DNA of 40,018 nt from DASYCK01 sp036500205 (lineage in GTDB: Bacteria; Myxococcota_A; Polyangia; Fen-1088), in NCBI GenBank assembly GCA_036500205.1, contig DASYCK010000149.1, forward strand, positions 1-40,018, in the 5' to 3' direction. Shown one piece after another: positions 24,893-32,370 of this stretch. The translations under genes were made by a program, and so were the position numbers. Every line of letters begins with the position of its first letter. Within the stretch, counting starts at the first letter, position 1. Under the pieces are notes generated by a model, which worked only from the letters and a program-made list of their open reading frames with translations, had not been told where the DNA came from and made no database searches.

Positions 24893-25200
24893 CTGAAGAG
24901 TTGGCTGGGTGCCCGCGTTGCTTCTGCGAAGGGCTTTCTTGCCTCGATCTCTCACCTCTCCCGCGAGAGCGCGCGTGGCCTGACCGAACTTGGCCAGCGC
25001 GTCCTCGCAATGCTTGGACGCGGCGGGCAGGTGATGGGCGCCGACCTCCAGCTCACACGCGAGCAGGTCGACCCCCGGGCAATCCGGAAAGTCACGCTCT
25101 GCCACCTCACTCGGCGCCTCACCCCGACAATGTTGCGCGGATCGCCACCGGGTCGTCAATCGCCGGGCGCGGTGGCGCGGTTTGATCTAGAAAAGGGAAC
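24893..25200 (-). other. Gene-poor stretch with a possible gene remnant
   Basis: The minus strand is open from about 25159 to 24901 with good third-position G/C bias and reads like protein (FPDCPGVDLLACELEVGAHH, then ASKHCEDALAKFGQATRAL). It has no clear ribosome site, and its frame runs on into repeat element C and beneath the OmpA gene before stopping. It may be the 5' part of a gene whose end was lost when the element arrived, or chance. The plus strand holds only AAAGGG before the ATG at 25201 as a ribosome site for the amidotransferase. No family recognised. Confidence 0.25.
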
Positions 25201-25938
25201 ATGCGGGCGATCGTCATTCAGCATGTGGAGATGGAGGGGCCGGAGCGGATCGCGGATCTGCTGCGGGAGCGGGCGATCGGCGTCGAGGTCCGGAAGGTCT
25301 ACGCCGGCGACGCCGTGCCCACCGCGCTCGCCGAGGACGAGCTGCTCGTCGTCATGGGCGGCGGGATGGGCGTCGGGGATCGCGACGATCTCCGCTATCC
25401 CTTCCTGAACGCGGAGGCGGCGCTGCTGGCGTGCGCGCTGGCGGACGGGCGCGGGATCCTGGGCGTCTGCCTGGGGTCGCAGCTGCTGGCGCATGCGGCC
25501 GGCGCGAACGTCTATCCGAACGTCCGGCGCGACGAAGGGGGACACGAGGTGCGCGTTCGCGAGGTGGGTTGGGGCGCCGTGAAGCTGCTGGGCGCGAACG
25601 AGCCGGCGCTGGCCGGCCTGGGCGCCGAACAGACGGTGCTGCACTGGCATGGCGACACCTACGATCTACCCGCCGGCGCCGTGCGCCTCGCCTCGACCGC
25701 GCTGTGCCCGAACCAGGCGTTTCGCATCGGCGCGCGGGCGTTCGGTCTGCAGTTTCACGTCGAGGCAAACGCCGCCATCGCCAGGCGCTGGGCGGTCGAG
25801 GACGCCGACTTCGTGCGCGCCGCGCGTGGTCCCGACGGACCGGCCGCCGTGATCGCCGAGAGCGATCTGCTAGCGGAGGAGGCGCGCGCCGCGGGCGAGC
25901 GCATGATTCGGAATATCGTTGGTTGCATGGTCGTCTAG
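25201..25938 (+). CDS. Class I glutamine amidotransferase-like protein
   Basis: 245 residues. The catalytic triad is in place: Cys90 in the nucleophile elbow GVCLGSQLLAHA, His186 and Glu188 in LQFHVEA. The oxyanion region is VVMGGGMGVGD. The build is that of stand-alone GMP-synthase-like amidotransferases, a broad group that includes gamma-glutamyl hydrolases; the acceptor partner is unknown. Ribosome site AAAGGG, 3 bases before the ATG. aguB begins 19 bases downstream and aguA overlaps it, so a role in polyamine metabolism (for example removing a gamma-glutamyl group) is possible but only inferred from context. Confidence 0.88.
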   Translation: MRAIVIQHVEMEGPERIADLLRERAIGVEVRKVYAGDAVPTALAEDELLVVMGGGMGVGDRDDLRYPFLNAEAALLACALADGRGILGVCLGSQLLAHAAGANVYPNVRRDEGGHEVRVREVGWGAVKLLGANEPALAGLGAEQTVLHWHGDTYDLPAGAVRLASTALCPNQAFRIGARAFGLQFHVEANAAIARRWAVEDADFVRAARGPDGPAAVIAESDLLAEEARAAGERMIRNIVGCMVV

Positions 25939-25957
25939 GATCGCATAGACGGTCCCG

Positions 25958-26854
25958 ATGACCGCGAAGGCCTCTCCCGCGACGTTCAAGCTGGCGGCGG
26001 TGCAGATGCGCTGCGCGCCGGATCCCGCCGTGAACCTGAAGCGCGCGCTGGAAAAGGTGCGCGAGGCGGCGGCGCGCGGCGCCGAGATGATCTGCCTGCC
26101 CGAGCTGTTTCGCAGCCAGTATTTCTGCCAGACCGAGTCACACGCGAACTTCGATCTGGCCGAGTCGATCCCTGGCCCCAGCACCGAGGCGCTTTGCCAG
26201 GTGGCGCGCGAGGCGAAGGTGGTCATCGTGGCGTCGCTGTTCGAGCGCCGGGCCGCCGGCCTCTATCACAACACGGCGGCCATCATCGACGCGGACGGGA
26301 AGCTCGCCGGCATCTTCCGAAAGATGCACATCCCCGACGATCCGCTGTACTACGAGAAGTTCTATTTCACGCCCGGCGATCTGGGCTTCCGCGCCTTCGA
26401 CACCGGCGTGGGGCGCATCGGCACCTTGGTGTGCTGGGATCAGTGGTATCCGGAGGGGGCGCGGCTGACGGCGCTGGCCGGCGCCGACGTGCTCACCTAC
26501 CCGACCGCCATCGGCTGGCACCCGTCCGAGAAGGCCGAGTTCGGCGCCGCGCAGGCGGACGCCTGGCGGACCATGCAGCGCTCGCACGCCATCGCGAACG
26601 GCGTCTACGTGGCGGCCGTGAACCGGGTGGGCCACGAGGGACCGGCCGACGGCGGCATCGAGTTCTGGGGCGGCACGTTCATCTGCGATCCGTTCGGCGT
26701 CGTGCTCGCCGAGGCCTCGCGCACGGAAGAAGAGACGCTGATCGTCACCTGCGATCGCAAGCACCAGGAGACCGTTCGCCGGCACTGGCCGTTCTTGCGC
26801 GATCGGCGCATCGAGGCCTATGGCGGCATCACGAAGCGCTTCCTCGACGAATGA
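25958..26854 (+). CDS. aguB: N-carbamoylputrescine amidase
   Basis: 298 residues, as usual for the family. The nitrilase triad is present: Glu49 (CLPELFRSQYFCQ), Lys122 (FRKMHIPDDPLYYEKFYF) and Cys159 (LVCWDQWYPEGARL). FRKMHIPDDP and CWDQWYPE are diagnostic of N-carbamoylputrescine amidases rather than other nitrilases. It turns N-carbamoylputrescine into putrescine, CO2 and ammonia in the cytosol. The stop overlaps the aguA start (ATGA), so the two enzymes of the agmatine route are made together. Confidence 0.95.
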   Translation: MTAKASPATFKLAAVQMRCAPDPAVNLKRALEKVREAAARGAEMICLPELFRSQYFCQTESHANFDLAESIPGPSTEALCQVAREAKVVIVASLFERRAAGLYHNTAAIIDADGKLAGIFRKMHIPDDPLYYEKFYFTPGDLGFRAFDTGVGRIGTLVCWDQWYPEGARLTALAGADVLTYPTAIGWHPSEKAEFGAAQADAWRTMQRSHAIANGVYVAAVNRVGHEGPADGGIEFWGGTFICDPFGVVLAEASRTEEETLIVTCDRKHQETVRRHWPFLRDRRIEAYGGITKRFLDE

Positions 26855-27984
26855 AGACCACGAAGCAGACGACGAAGCGCGCGCGCGCCGCCGGGCATCA
26901 CACCCACGCGGACAGGACCCCCGATCAGCTCGGCTACCGCATGCCGGCCGAGTGGGAGCCGCACGTGGCGACGATCCTCGGGTGGCCGCACGAGAAGCGC
27001 GACTGGCCGGGGAAGCTGGCCCCCATTCCCTGGGTCTACGGCGAGGTGGTGCGCCAGCTGGTGCCGGGCGAGCGCGTGCGCATCCTCGTGCAGGACGCGA
27101 CGACCGAGGCGCGGGCCCGCGCGCTGCTGACCCGCGTGGGGGTCGATCTGGCGCAGGTCGATTTCCTGCGCATCCCCACCGATCGCAGCTGGACCCGCGA
27201 CACCTGTCCGCTGTTCGTCAAACGCGATCGCGACGGCGACGTGGCGGCGACCGACTGGAAGTTCAACGGCTGGGCGAAGTACCCTAATCACCGCCGCGAT
27301 GACGCGGTCCCGGGACGGCTGGCCGCGCGGCTGGGTCGCCGCCGCTTCGTGGCGACCGGGGGCGATCCGGCCCGTCAGGTCGTGCTCGAGGGGGGAAGCA
27401 TCGACGTCGACGGCGCGGGGACGCTGCTGACGACCGAGGAGTGTCTGCTGAGCCCCGTGCAGGCGCGCAACCCGGGGCTGTCACGCGCGGAGCTGGACGT
27501 GGCGCTCGCCGACAACCTGGGCATTCGCAAGGTGCTGTGGCTGGGCGACGGCATCGCGGGCGACGACACCCATGGCCACGTCGACGATCTGGCGCGCTTC
27601 GTGGCGCCCCACACCGTCGTGCTGGCGTCCGAGTCGAACCCCGCCGACGCGAACTTCCGCGCGCTGGCCGAGAACCGCGAGCGGCTGTCGACGATGACCG
27701 ACGCCGACGGGGCGCGGCTCGACGTGGTGCGCTTGCCCATGCCCGCGCCCGTGGTGCTGGACGGCGTCCGTCTGCCCGCCAGCTACGCGAACTTCTACAT
27801 CGGGAACGCGGCGGTCCTGGTGCCGACGTTCAACGATCCGGCCGATCGCCGCGCGCTGGGGATCCTGTCCGAGCTGTTCCCCGGCCGAAAGGTCGTCGGC
27901 ATCCACGCCGTCGATCTGGTGTGGGGGCTGGGCACGCTCCACTGCATGACCCAGCAAGAACCTGCCGGCGCCAAGCCTGGCTAG
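26851..27984 (+). CDS. aguA: Agmatine deiminase
   Basis: 377 residues. Agmatine deiminase makes N-carbamoylputrescine from agmatine, the substrate of AguB. Signatures: RMPAEWEPHVATILGWPH, FLRIPTDRSWTRDTCPLFV, FNGWAKYPN, VLEGGSIDVDGAGTLLTTEE, WLGDGIAGDDTHGHVDDLAR and the catalytic Cys365 in GLGTLHCMTQQ. The first 25 residues are a basic His/Lys/Arg-rich extension not seen in most family members. The start overlaps the aguB stop (ATGA). No arginine decarboxylase is in the window to make the agmatine. The convergent xylanase gene ends 11 bases away. Confidence 0.95.
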   Translation: MKTTKQTTKRARAAGHHTHADRTPDQLGYRMPAEWEPHVATILGWPHEKRDWPGKLAPIPWVYGEVVRQLVPGERVRILVQDATTEARARALLTRVGVDLAQVDFLRIPTDRSWTRDTCPLFVKRDRDGDVAATDWKFNGWAKYPNHRRDDAVPGRLAARLGRRRFVATGGDPARQVVLEGGSIDVDGAGTLLTTEECLLSPVQARNPGLSRAELDVALADNLGIRKVLWLGDGIAGDDTHGHVDDLARFVAPHTVVLASESNPADANFRALAENRERLSTMTDADGARLDVVRLPMPAPVVLDGVRLPASYANFYIGNAAVLVPTFNDPADRRALGILSELFPGRKVVGIHAVDLVWGLGTLHCMTQQEPAGAKPG

Positions 27985-27995
27985 CAGGTCGCGCG

Positions 27996-29171
27996 CTACT
28001 TGACCGTGAACTTCGCCGTCGTGAAGGCGACGGTCCCCGTGCTGTTCTGGGCCTCGAGGAGGAGCTTCGCCTCTTCCAGCTTCCCCAGCTGCAAACCCAT
28101 GCTGGTCCACTGGGAGAAGTGCTCGGAGATGGAGACGTGCCCGCACTGGCGAGGCGTCTGTCGGATGCTGAAGTACTGATCGAAGGTCTCGCTGTCGCCC
28201 GTGATGGCGGGCGCGTTCGTCTTCGTGTGCTTCCAGACGTCGTAGGTGCCGCCGTCGACGGTGATGACGCCCACCTTGGTCCGCGGCGTTCCGTCGGACG
28301 CGGTGTCGGCGGGCTTGGTGGTGCCCCAGTCGTCGAGGATGTAGTACTCGCGCAGGGGGCTGACCGTCCAGCCGTAGATTCCCACGTAAACGAGGCCGTC
28401 ACCGCCCGTCTTCGTCTCGGCGAAGTCCGCCGAGATGGTCCCCAGCTGGGTGGGCGTCTTGGTCTGGTCGAAGCCCAGACCGACGCGCGCCAGGAAGTCC
28501 CCGACACCGGTCCAGTTGGCACTGAACTTGGCGTCGGAACCATAGACGGTCATGCATCCCATTCCGGTTCCGTCCGACCAGATCTCGTACGAGTAGCCGC
28601 CGTTCACGTCGCCCTTCATCTTCGAGCAGTACTGCGTTCCGCCGGTCAACGGCGTTCCCGGAGGGCAGCTGTTCGTCGCACCGCCCGCTCCGCCGTTTCC
28701 GCCAGCGCTGGTGGCGCCGCGACCCGCGGAACCACCGGCGCCGCTGTTGCCGCCGCGGCTGGCGCCGCCGCTGCCGGTCGCGCCTCCCGTCCCGACCGCG
28801 CCGCCGCTGCTCGCGCCGCCGCGACCGGTGACGCCCCCCGAGCCCGGATTGCCACCGCTGCTGCTGGTGCCGCCAGAGCCCGGGGTGCCGCCAGTGCTGG
28901 AAGCGCCGCCCGAGGCCGAGCTACCGCCCGACGCGGACGAGGCACCGCCCGAGCTGCTGGCGCCGCCCGAGCTGCTGGCGCCGCCCGAGCCCGAGACACC
29001 ACCCGAGCTCGACGCGCCACCGGTGCCCCCCTGGGTCGACCCGCCCGTCGAGGTCCCTCCGCTTCCCTTGCCGCCACCCGCGCCGCCGGAGTTGGCGCAG
29101 CCCGTCAGCGCGATGGCGAGACAAGCCGCGAAAACGTGAATCGACCGGAGGGACCGCGCTGGCCTGCACAT
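27996..29171 (-). CDS. GH11 endo-beta-1,4-xylanase lipoprotein with long Gly/Ser linker
   Basis: 391 residues from ATG 29171. The signal peptide has a lipobox ALTGC (Cys25), so it is membrane-anchored. Residues 26-166 are a Gly/Ser/Thr linker of GGASSSGG-type repeats. The C-terminal domain (about 167-391) is a GH11 jelly-roll: YSYEIWSDGTG, LVYVGIYGWTVSPLREYYI with nucleophile Glu275, ILDDWG, QYFSIRQTPR, HVSISEHFSQWTSMGLQLG and KLLLEAQNSTG with acid/base Glu373. GH11 enzymes cut xylan; the linker would hold the domain well away from the cell. Both catalytic Glu are present, so activity is likely. The thumb region (PRTKVGVITVDGGTYDVWKH) differs in detail from secreted xylanases. A start further upstream (29399) is rejected: it has no signal peptide. 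Confidence 0.88.
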   Translation of the reverse strand: MCRPARSLRSIHVFAACLAIALTGCANSGGAGGGKGSGGTSTGGSTQGGTGGASSSGGVSGSGGASSSGGASSSGGASSASGGSSASGGASSTGGTPGSGGTSSSGGNPGSGGVTGRGGASSGGAVGTGGATGSGGASRGGNSGAGGSAGRGATSAGGNGGAGGATNSCPPGTPLTGGTQYCSKMKGDVNGGYSYEIWSDGTGMGCMTVYGSDAKFSANWTGVGDFLARVGLGFDQTKTPTQLGTISADFAETKTGGDGLVYVGIYGWTVSPLREYYILDDWGTTKPADTASDGTPRTKVGVITVDGGTYDVWKHTKTNAPAITGDSETFDQYFSIRQTPRQCGHVSISEHFSQWTSMGLQLGKLEEAKLLLEAQNSTGTVAFTTAKFTVK

Positions 29172-29359
29172 CGTGCCTGAAGAATGCCCGGGTTCGCCCC
29201 TTCCGATCAAATGGCGCTGTGCTTTTTGCACAACCCGAGGGGCGGCGCGTTGGGAATTCCGGGGAACAAAAGACTCGATGCGGTAACGCCGCGCTGCCCG
29301 AGTCGGCAGCGGGGGTCGACAGAATCGCGGCCTTCTCGACGTTCCACACGACAGGGGAA

Positions 29360-29376
29360 TGGCACGTCCGCTGCAT
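29360..29376 (+). promoter_or_regulatory. Sigma-54-type promoter for the DUF2171 gene
   Basis: TGGCACG at 29360-29366 and TGCAT at 29372-29376 give the exact GG-N10-GC spacing of -24/-12 promoters; the -24 half is perfect consensus. The start would be near 29386, 28 bases before the ATG at 29414. Sigma-54 promoters with enhancer-binding proteins are common in Myxococcota; no enhancer-binding protein is in this window. Confidence 0.6.
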
Positions 29377-29413
29377 TTCCGGACGAAAGCTACTCCCATC
29401 CACAGGAGGTCCC

Positions 29414-29656
29414 ATGGTATCCCCCGCCGAAATCAAACCGCACGCCCCGGTCGTGTGCTCCGAAAACGGTCAGTTCGCCGTCGTCGATCACATGGAGGGC
29501 TCCGACACCATCAAGCTCGCCAAGGACAAGAAAGGGACGCATCACTACATCCCTCTGGACTGGGTCACCTTCGTCGACGAGAAGGTCCACGTCGATCGTC
29601 CCGGCGACCAGGCGATGAAAGAGTGGTCCGACAAGAGTCCGACGCAGAAGTCGTAA
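29414..29656 (+). CDS. DUF2171-family protein
   Basis: 80 residues with a perfect ribosome site (AGGAGGT, 3-4 bases before the ATG). The sequence IKPHAPVVCSENGQFAVVD, HMEGSDTIKLAKDK, HHYIPLDWVTFVDEKVHVDR and AMKEW follows the DUF2171/PRC-barrel-like pattern, where a small beta-barrel is repeated in proteins found under stress. The function is unknown; the protein is cytoplasmic. It sits behind a sigma-54-like promoter and upstream of a methyltransferase gene, 85 bases away. Confidence 0.85.
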   Translation: MVSPAEIKPHAPVVCSENGQFAVVDHMEGSDTIKLAKDKKGTHHYIPLDWVTFVDEKVHVDRPGDQAMKEWSDKSPTQKS

Positions 29657-29741
29657 TCAGACCGAGATGACACGTCGGTCTTTCGGGCCGACGTGCCGAG
29701 GTCGCCCTTGCCGTGACGTCCCGGTCGAACGAGGATGCGAC

Positions 29742-30515
29742 GTGCGCCTCGCCGTGACCACCGCTCTCGATCCCGATCGGGCCGAGCGCGACGCGGCCGA
29801 GCGGGTGGCGTCTACTTACGGATGGCCGTCGGCGCCGCGTGAGGGGCGTCCCCTCGCCGAGGTGGCGGCGCGCTGCGACGTCGACTCGTTGCTGGTGCTC
29901 GGCGCGCGCCGCGTGACCCTCTGGGCCGACGGGGTCGAGCGGTTGTGGGCGCCCGGCATGGGTGAGCTGCGGCTCAAGCGGCTGATGAGCGGCGAGCGAA
30001 CCACGCGCGATGGCCTGCTCGACGCCGCCGATTTGCAGCCAGGCGATGCCGTCCTCGACGCCACGTTGGGGCTCGGCATGGATGCGCTGGTGGCGGCCGG
30101 CGCGGTGGGGCCCGGTGGAACCGTCGTCGGGCTCGAAGCGTCTCCCGTCCTGGCGGCGATGGCCTCCGAAGGTTTCCGCCGGCACGGCGCGGAAGCGGCG
30201 CGCCGCATCGCCGTGGTGGCCACGGACGCGGACGCTTTTTTCGGGCGCACGGCTGCGCGCAGCTTCGACGTCGTCCTCTTCGATCCGATGTTCCGCCACG
30301 CGAAAGCGCAGGGGGGCGGCTTCGATCTGGTTCGTGAATTCGGCGATCCGGGCCCGCTCACGGCGGAGCGGTTGTTCCAGGCCCGCCACGTGGCCCGCCG
30401 GTGGGTGGTGGTCAAGGACGGCGCGCCGGGGCCGGATCTGGCGCGGCTCGGCCTCACCCCGCTCCCGAGCGCGCGGGGCGCCCGACGGCTGTACGCGCGG
30501 GTGGCGCCGCTCTGA
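29742..30515 (+). CDS. RsmJ/YpiP-like class I SAM-dependent methyltransferase
   Basis: 257 residues from GTG 29742, which has GAGGA six bases upstream. The N-terminal 80 residues (RLAVTTALDPDRAERD, LLVLGARRVTLWADGVERLW, GELRLKRLMSGE) match the leading domain of the YpiP-like branch. The methyltransferase core has motif I VLDATLGLGMDAL, motif II VVGLEAS and motif IV DVVLFDPMFRHAKAQ, where DPMF is shared with RsmJ (16S rRNA m2G1516 methyltransferase). Modification of rRNA is a reasonable guess; the exact substrate is not shown. The convergent DMT gene ends 21 bases away. Confidence 0.8.
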   Translation: MRLAVTTALDPDRAERDAAERVASTYGWPSAPREGRPLAEVAARCDVDSLLVLGARRVTLWADGVERLWAPGMGELRLKRLMSGERTTRDGLLDAADLQPGDAVLDATLGLGMDALVAAGAVGPGGTVVGLEASPVLAAMASEGFRRHGAEAARRIAVVATDADAFFGRTAARSFDVVLFDPMFRHAKAQGGGFDLVREFGDPGPLTAERLFQARHVARRWVVVKDGAPGPDLARLGLTPLPSARGARRLYARVAPL

Positions 30516-30536
30516 ACCGAGGCGCCGGCCTTGCCG

Positions 30537-31457
30537 TCACGCACCGCGGTTGCGCGCCACCAGGATGATGCCGCCGACGATCAGCGCCGCCCCCAGCAGG
30601 CCGAGCGGCTTCAGCGGCTCGGCGAGCAGCCAGACGGCGAGGAACATCGTCGCCACCTGCTGCGTCTGCAGCGCGATGGCGCCCAGCGCGGCGTTCGTGT
30701 GTCCGAGCCCCCAGCTCGCCGACCACCAGCCGACGATGTGGACGACGACGCCCAGACCGAGGAGAGCGGCCCAGGCGCGGCCATCGTAACCGGCGAGCGG
30801 CGCGCCCGTCGCCAGCACGATCGGAAAGAAGCACAGCAGGCAGCCTGCCGTCAGCCAGAACAGCGCCTGCTCGGCCTGCAGCTCGCGCCGGCACCGCTTC
30901 AACGCCAGCGTGAAGCCGGCGTAGCAGAAGCTGGCGACGATGGCGAGCAGCTCGCCCCGCCCCGTGCCGCCGCGCGCCCCCTTCGCCAGGGCGAGGATCA
31001 GCGCGCCGCCCAGGCCCAGCGCCTGACCGGCCCAGGCGAGCGCGTCGTACCGCAGATGCAAGATGGCGATGGAGAACAGCGCCACCCACACGGGGGCCAG
31101 GCCGCTGACCAGCAACGTGGCGTTCGCCGCCGTCGTGTCGTGCATGGCCTCGTGCCACAGCCACAGATCCAGAAACAGCGCCGCGCCCGCGACGAGGCCC
31201 CAGGTGCGGCCAGCGCCCGCGCCGAGGCCGCCGCTTCGTCGCGCCAGCAGGAACACGCCGGGCAGCGCGAACAGCATCCGGTAGAATCCCACCGTCGTCG
31301 CGGTGGCGCCGCCCGCCACGGCCCACTTCACGAAGATCGCCGACAGGCCGAGCACGGCCGCGCCGAAGAGCACCGCCAGGAAACCGCGCGCCTCGCCGCT
31401 CGACGGCCCGCGCGGCGCCGCAGCCCCCTCGGGGGATAGATCGCGCGCGTGATTCAC
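30537..31457 (-). CDS. EamA/DMT-superfamily transporter
   Basis: 306 residues from a GTG. Ten hydrophobic helices are visible, arranged as two five-helix EamA halves (for example FLAVLFGAAVLGLSAIFVKW, ATLLVSGLAPVWVALFSIAI, LLGLGVVVHIVGWWSASWG, ALQTQQVATMFLAVWLL). Family members export amino acids, sugars, purines or drugs; the substrate cannot be read from sequence. The protein starts with about 25 polar residues. It is divergent from the GST-like gene, with 152 bases between that hold no other gene. Confidence 0.88.
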   Translation of the reverse strand: MNHARDLSPEGAAAPRGPSSGEARGFLAVLFGAAVLGLSAIFVKWAVAGGATATTVGFYRMLFALPGVFLLARRSGGLGAGAGRTWGLVAGAALFLDLWLWHEAMHDTTAANATLLVSGLAPVWVALFSIAILHLRYDALAWAGQALGLGGALILALAKGARGGTGRGELLAIVASFCYAGFTLALKRCRRELQAEQALFWLTAGCLLCFFPIVLATGAPLAGYDGRAWAALLGLGVVVHIVGWWSASWGLGHTNAALGAIALQTQQVATMFLAVWLLAEPLKPLGLLGAALIVGGIILVARNRGA

Positions 31458-31609
31458 GGGCGTGGAGAATACACGCGGTGCGAAATGAACGTGCCGCGAC
31501 CGTCACCGCCGCTTCACGGTGAAGCGGCCTTCGCACATCTCTTTGCGACGACGGGCCCGCAACGGGGCGCTTTCTTCGTGGTCTCGACCTTGCTTCGTGA
31601 CGGGGCCAC

Positions 31610-32368
31610 ATGATGCGATTCGTGACGCTCGACGAGGCGCGGGCCGCGCGCGGGCTGCGACTGGTGGTGATGGCGAACGGCCCCAGCCCCTGGACCGAGG
31701 CGGCGAAGGGTTGCTTCGACGTGAAGGGGCTCGACTATCTGGCTGTTCGTCTCACGCCGTCCGACACCGAGACGCGCGCCTGGACCGGCGCGCACAATGC
31801 GCCGGTGGCGCTGTTCGAAGACGAGCCGGCGCGCGCCGGCTGGGCCGAGATCCTGGCACTCGCCGAGCGGCTGGCGCCGCAGCCATCGTTGATCCCGGGT
31901 CGCGCGGCCGACCGCATCGAGATGTTCGGGCTCGCCCACGAGATCCTGGGCGAGGGCGCGCTGGTCTGGAGTCTGCGCCTTCAGCAGATTCATGCTGGCC
32001 TGGTGACGAACGGCGGCCGGGGATTCTCCGTGCCGGCGGCGCGCTATCTGGCGGCGAAGTACGGCTACGCGCCCGAGCGGGTCGCGCCGGCGCGCGAACG
32101 CCTGGGGCAAGTGCTGGACGCGCTCGGGGCGCGGCTCGCCGACGGCCGTCGCTACCTGCTCGGCACGTTGACCGCGCTCGACATCTACGCGGCGGTGGCC
32201 ATGGGCGTGTTCGCCCCGTTGCCGGAGGAGCAATGCCCGATGGCCCCGCCGTTTCGCCAGGCGTTCTCCACGCTGGACGACGAGCTCCGCGCCGCCGTTC
32301 CCGCGGCGCTGCTCGCCCACCGCGACTTCATCTACGACCGGCACCTGGTGCTGCCGGTTCGCTTCTGA
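31610..32368 (+). CDS. Glutathione S-transferase-family-like protein
   Basis: 252 residues. The N-terminal thioredoxin-like domain is seen in LRLVVMANGPSPWTEAAKGC...LDYLAVRLTPSD with APVALFEDEPARAGWAEIL, and the C-terminal helical domain in LAAKYGYAPERVAPARERLG...YLLGTLTALDIYAAVAMGVF, where a GTLTxxDIxA N-capping box is typical of GSTs. The residue pattern of the active-site helix is not that of well-known GST classes, so the substrate is unknown. It converges with the lipoprotein gene at 32371, leaving two bases between stops. Confidence 0.78.
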   Translation: MMRFVTLDEARAARGLRLVVMANGPSPWTEAAKGCFDVKGLDYLAVRLTPSDTETRAWTGAHNAPVALFEDEPARAGWAEILALAERLAPQPSLIPGRAADRIEMFGLAHEILGEGALVWSLRLQQIHAGLVTNGGRGFSVPAARYLAAKYGYAPERVAPARERLGQVLDALGARLADGRRYLLGTLTALDIYAAVAMGVFAPLPEEQCPMAPPFRQAFSTLDDELRAAVPAALLAHRDFIYDRHLVLPVRF

Positions 32369-32370
32369 GC

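Noticed and set aside
28690..29100. Simple-sequence repeat array
   Set aside because: It codes for the Gly/Ser linker of the xylanase lipoprotein; the repeat is at the protein level.
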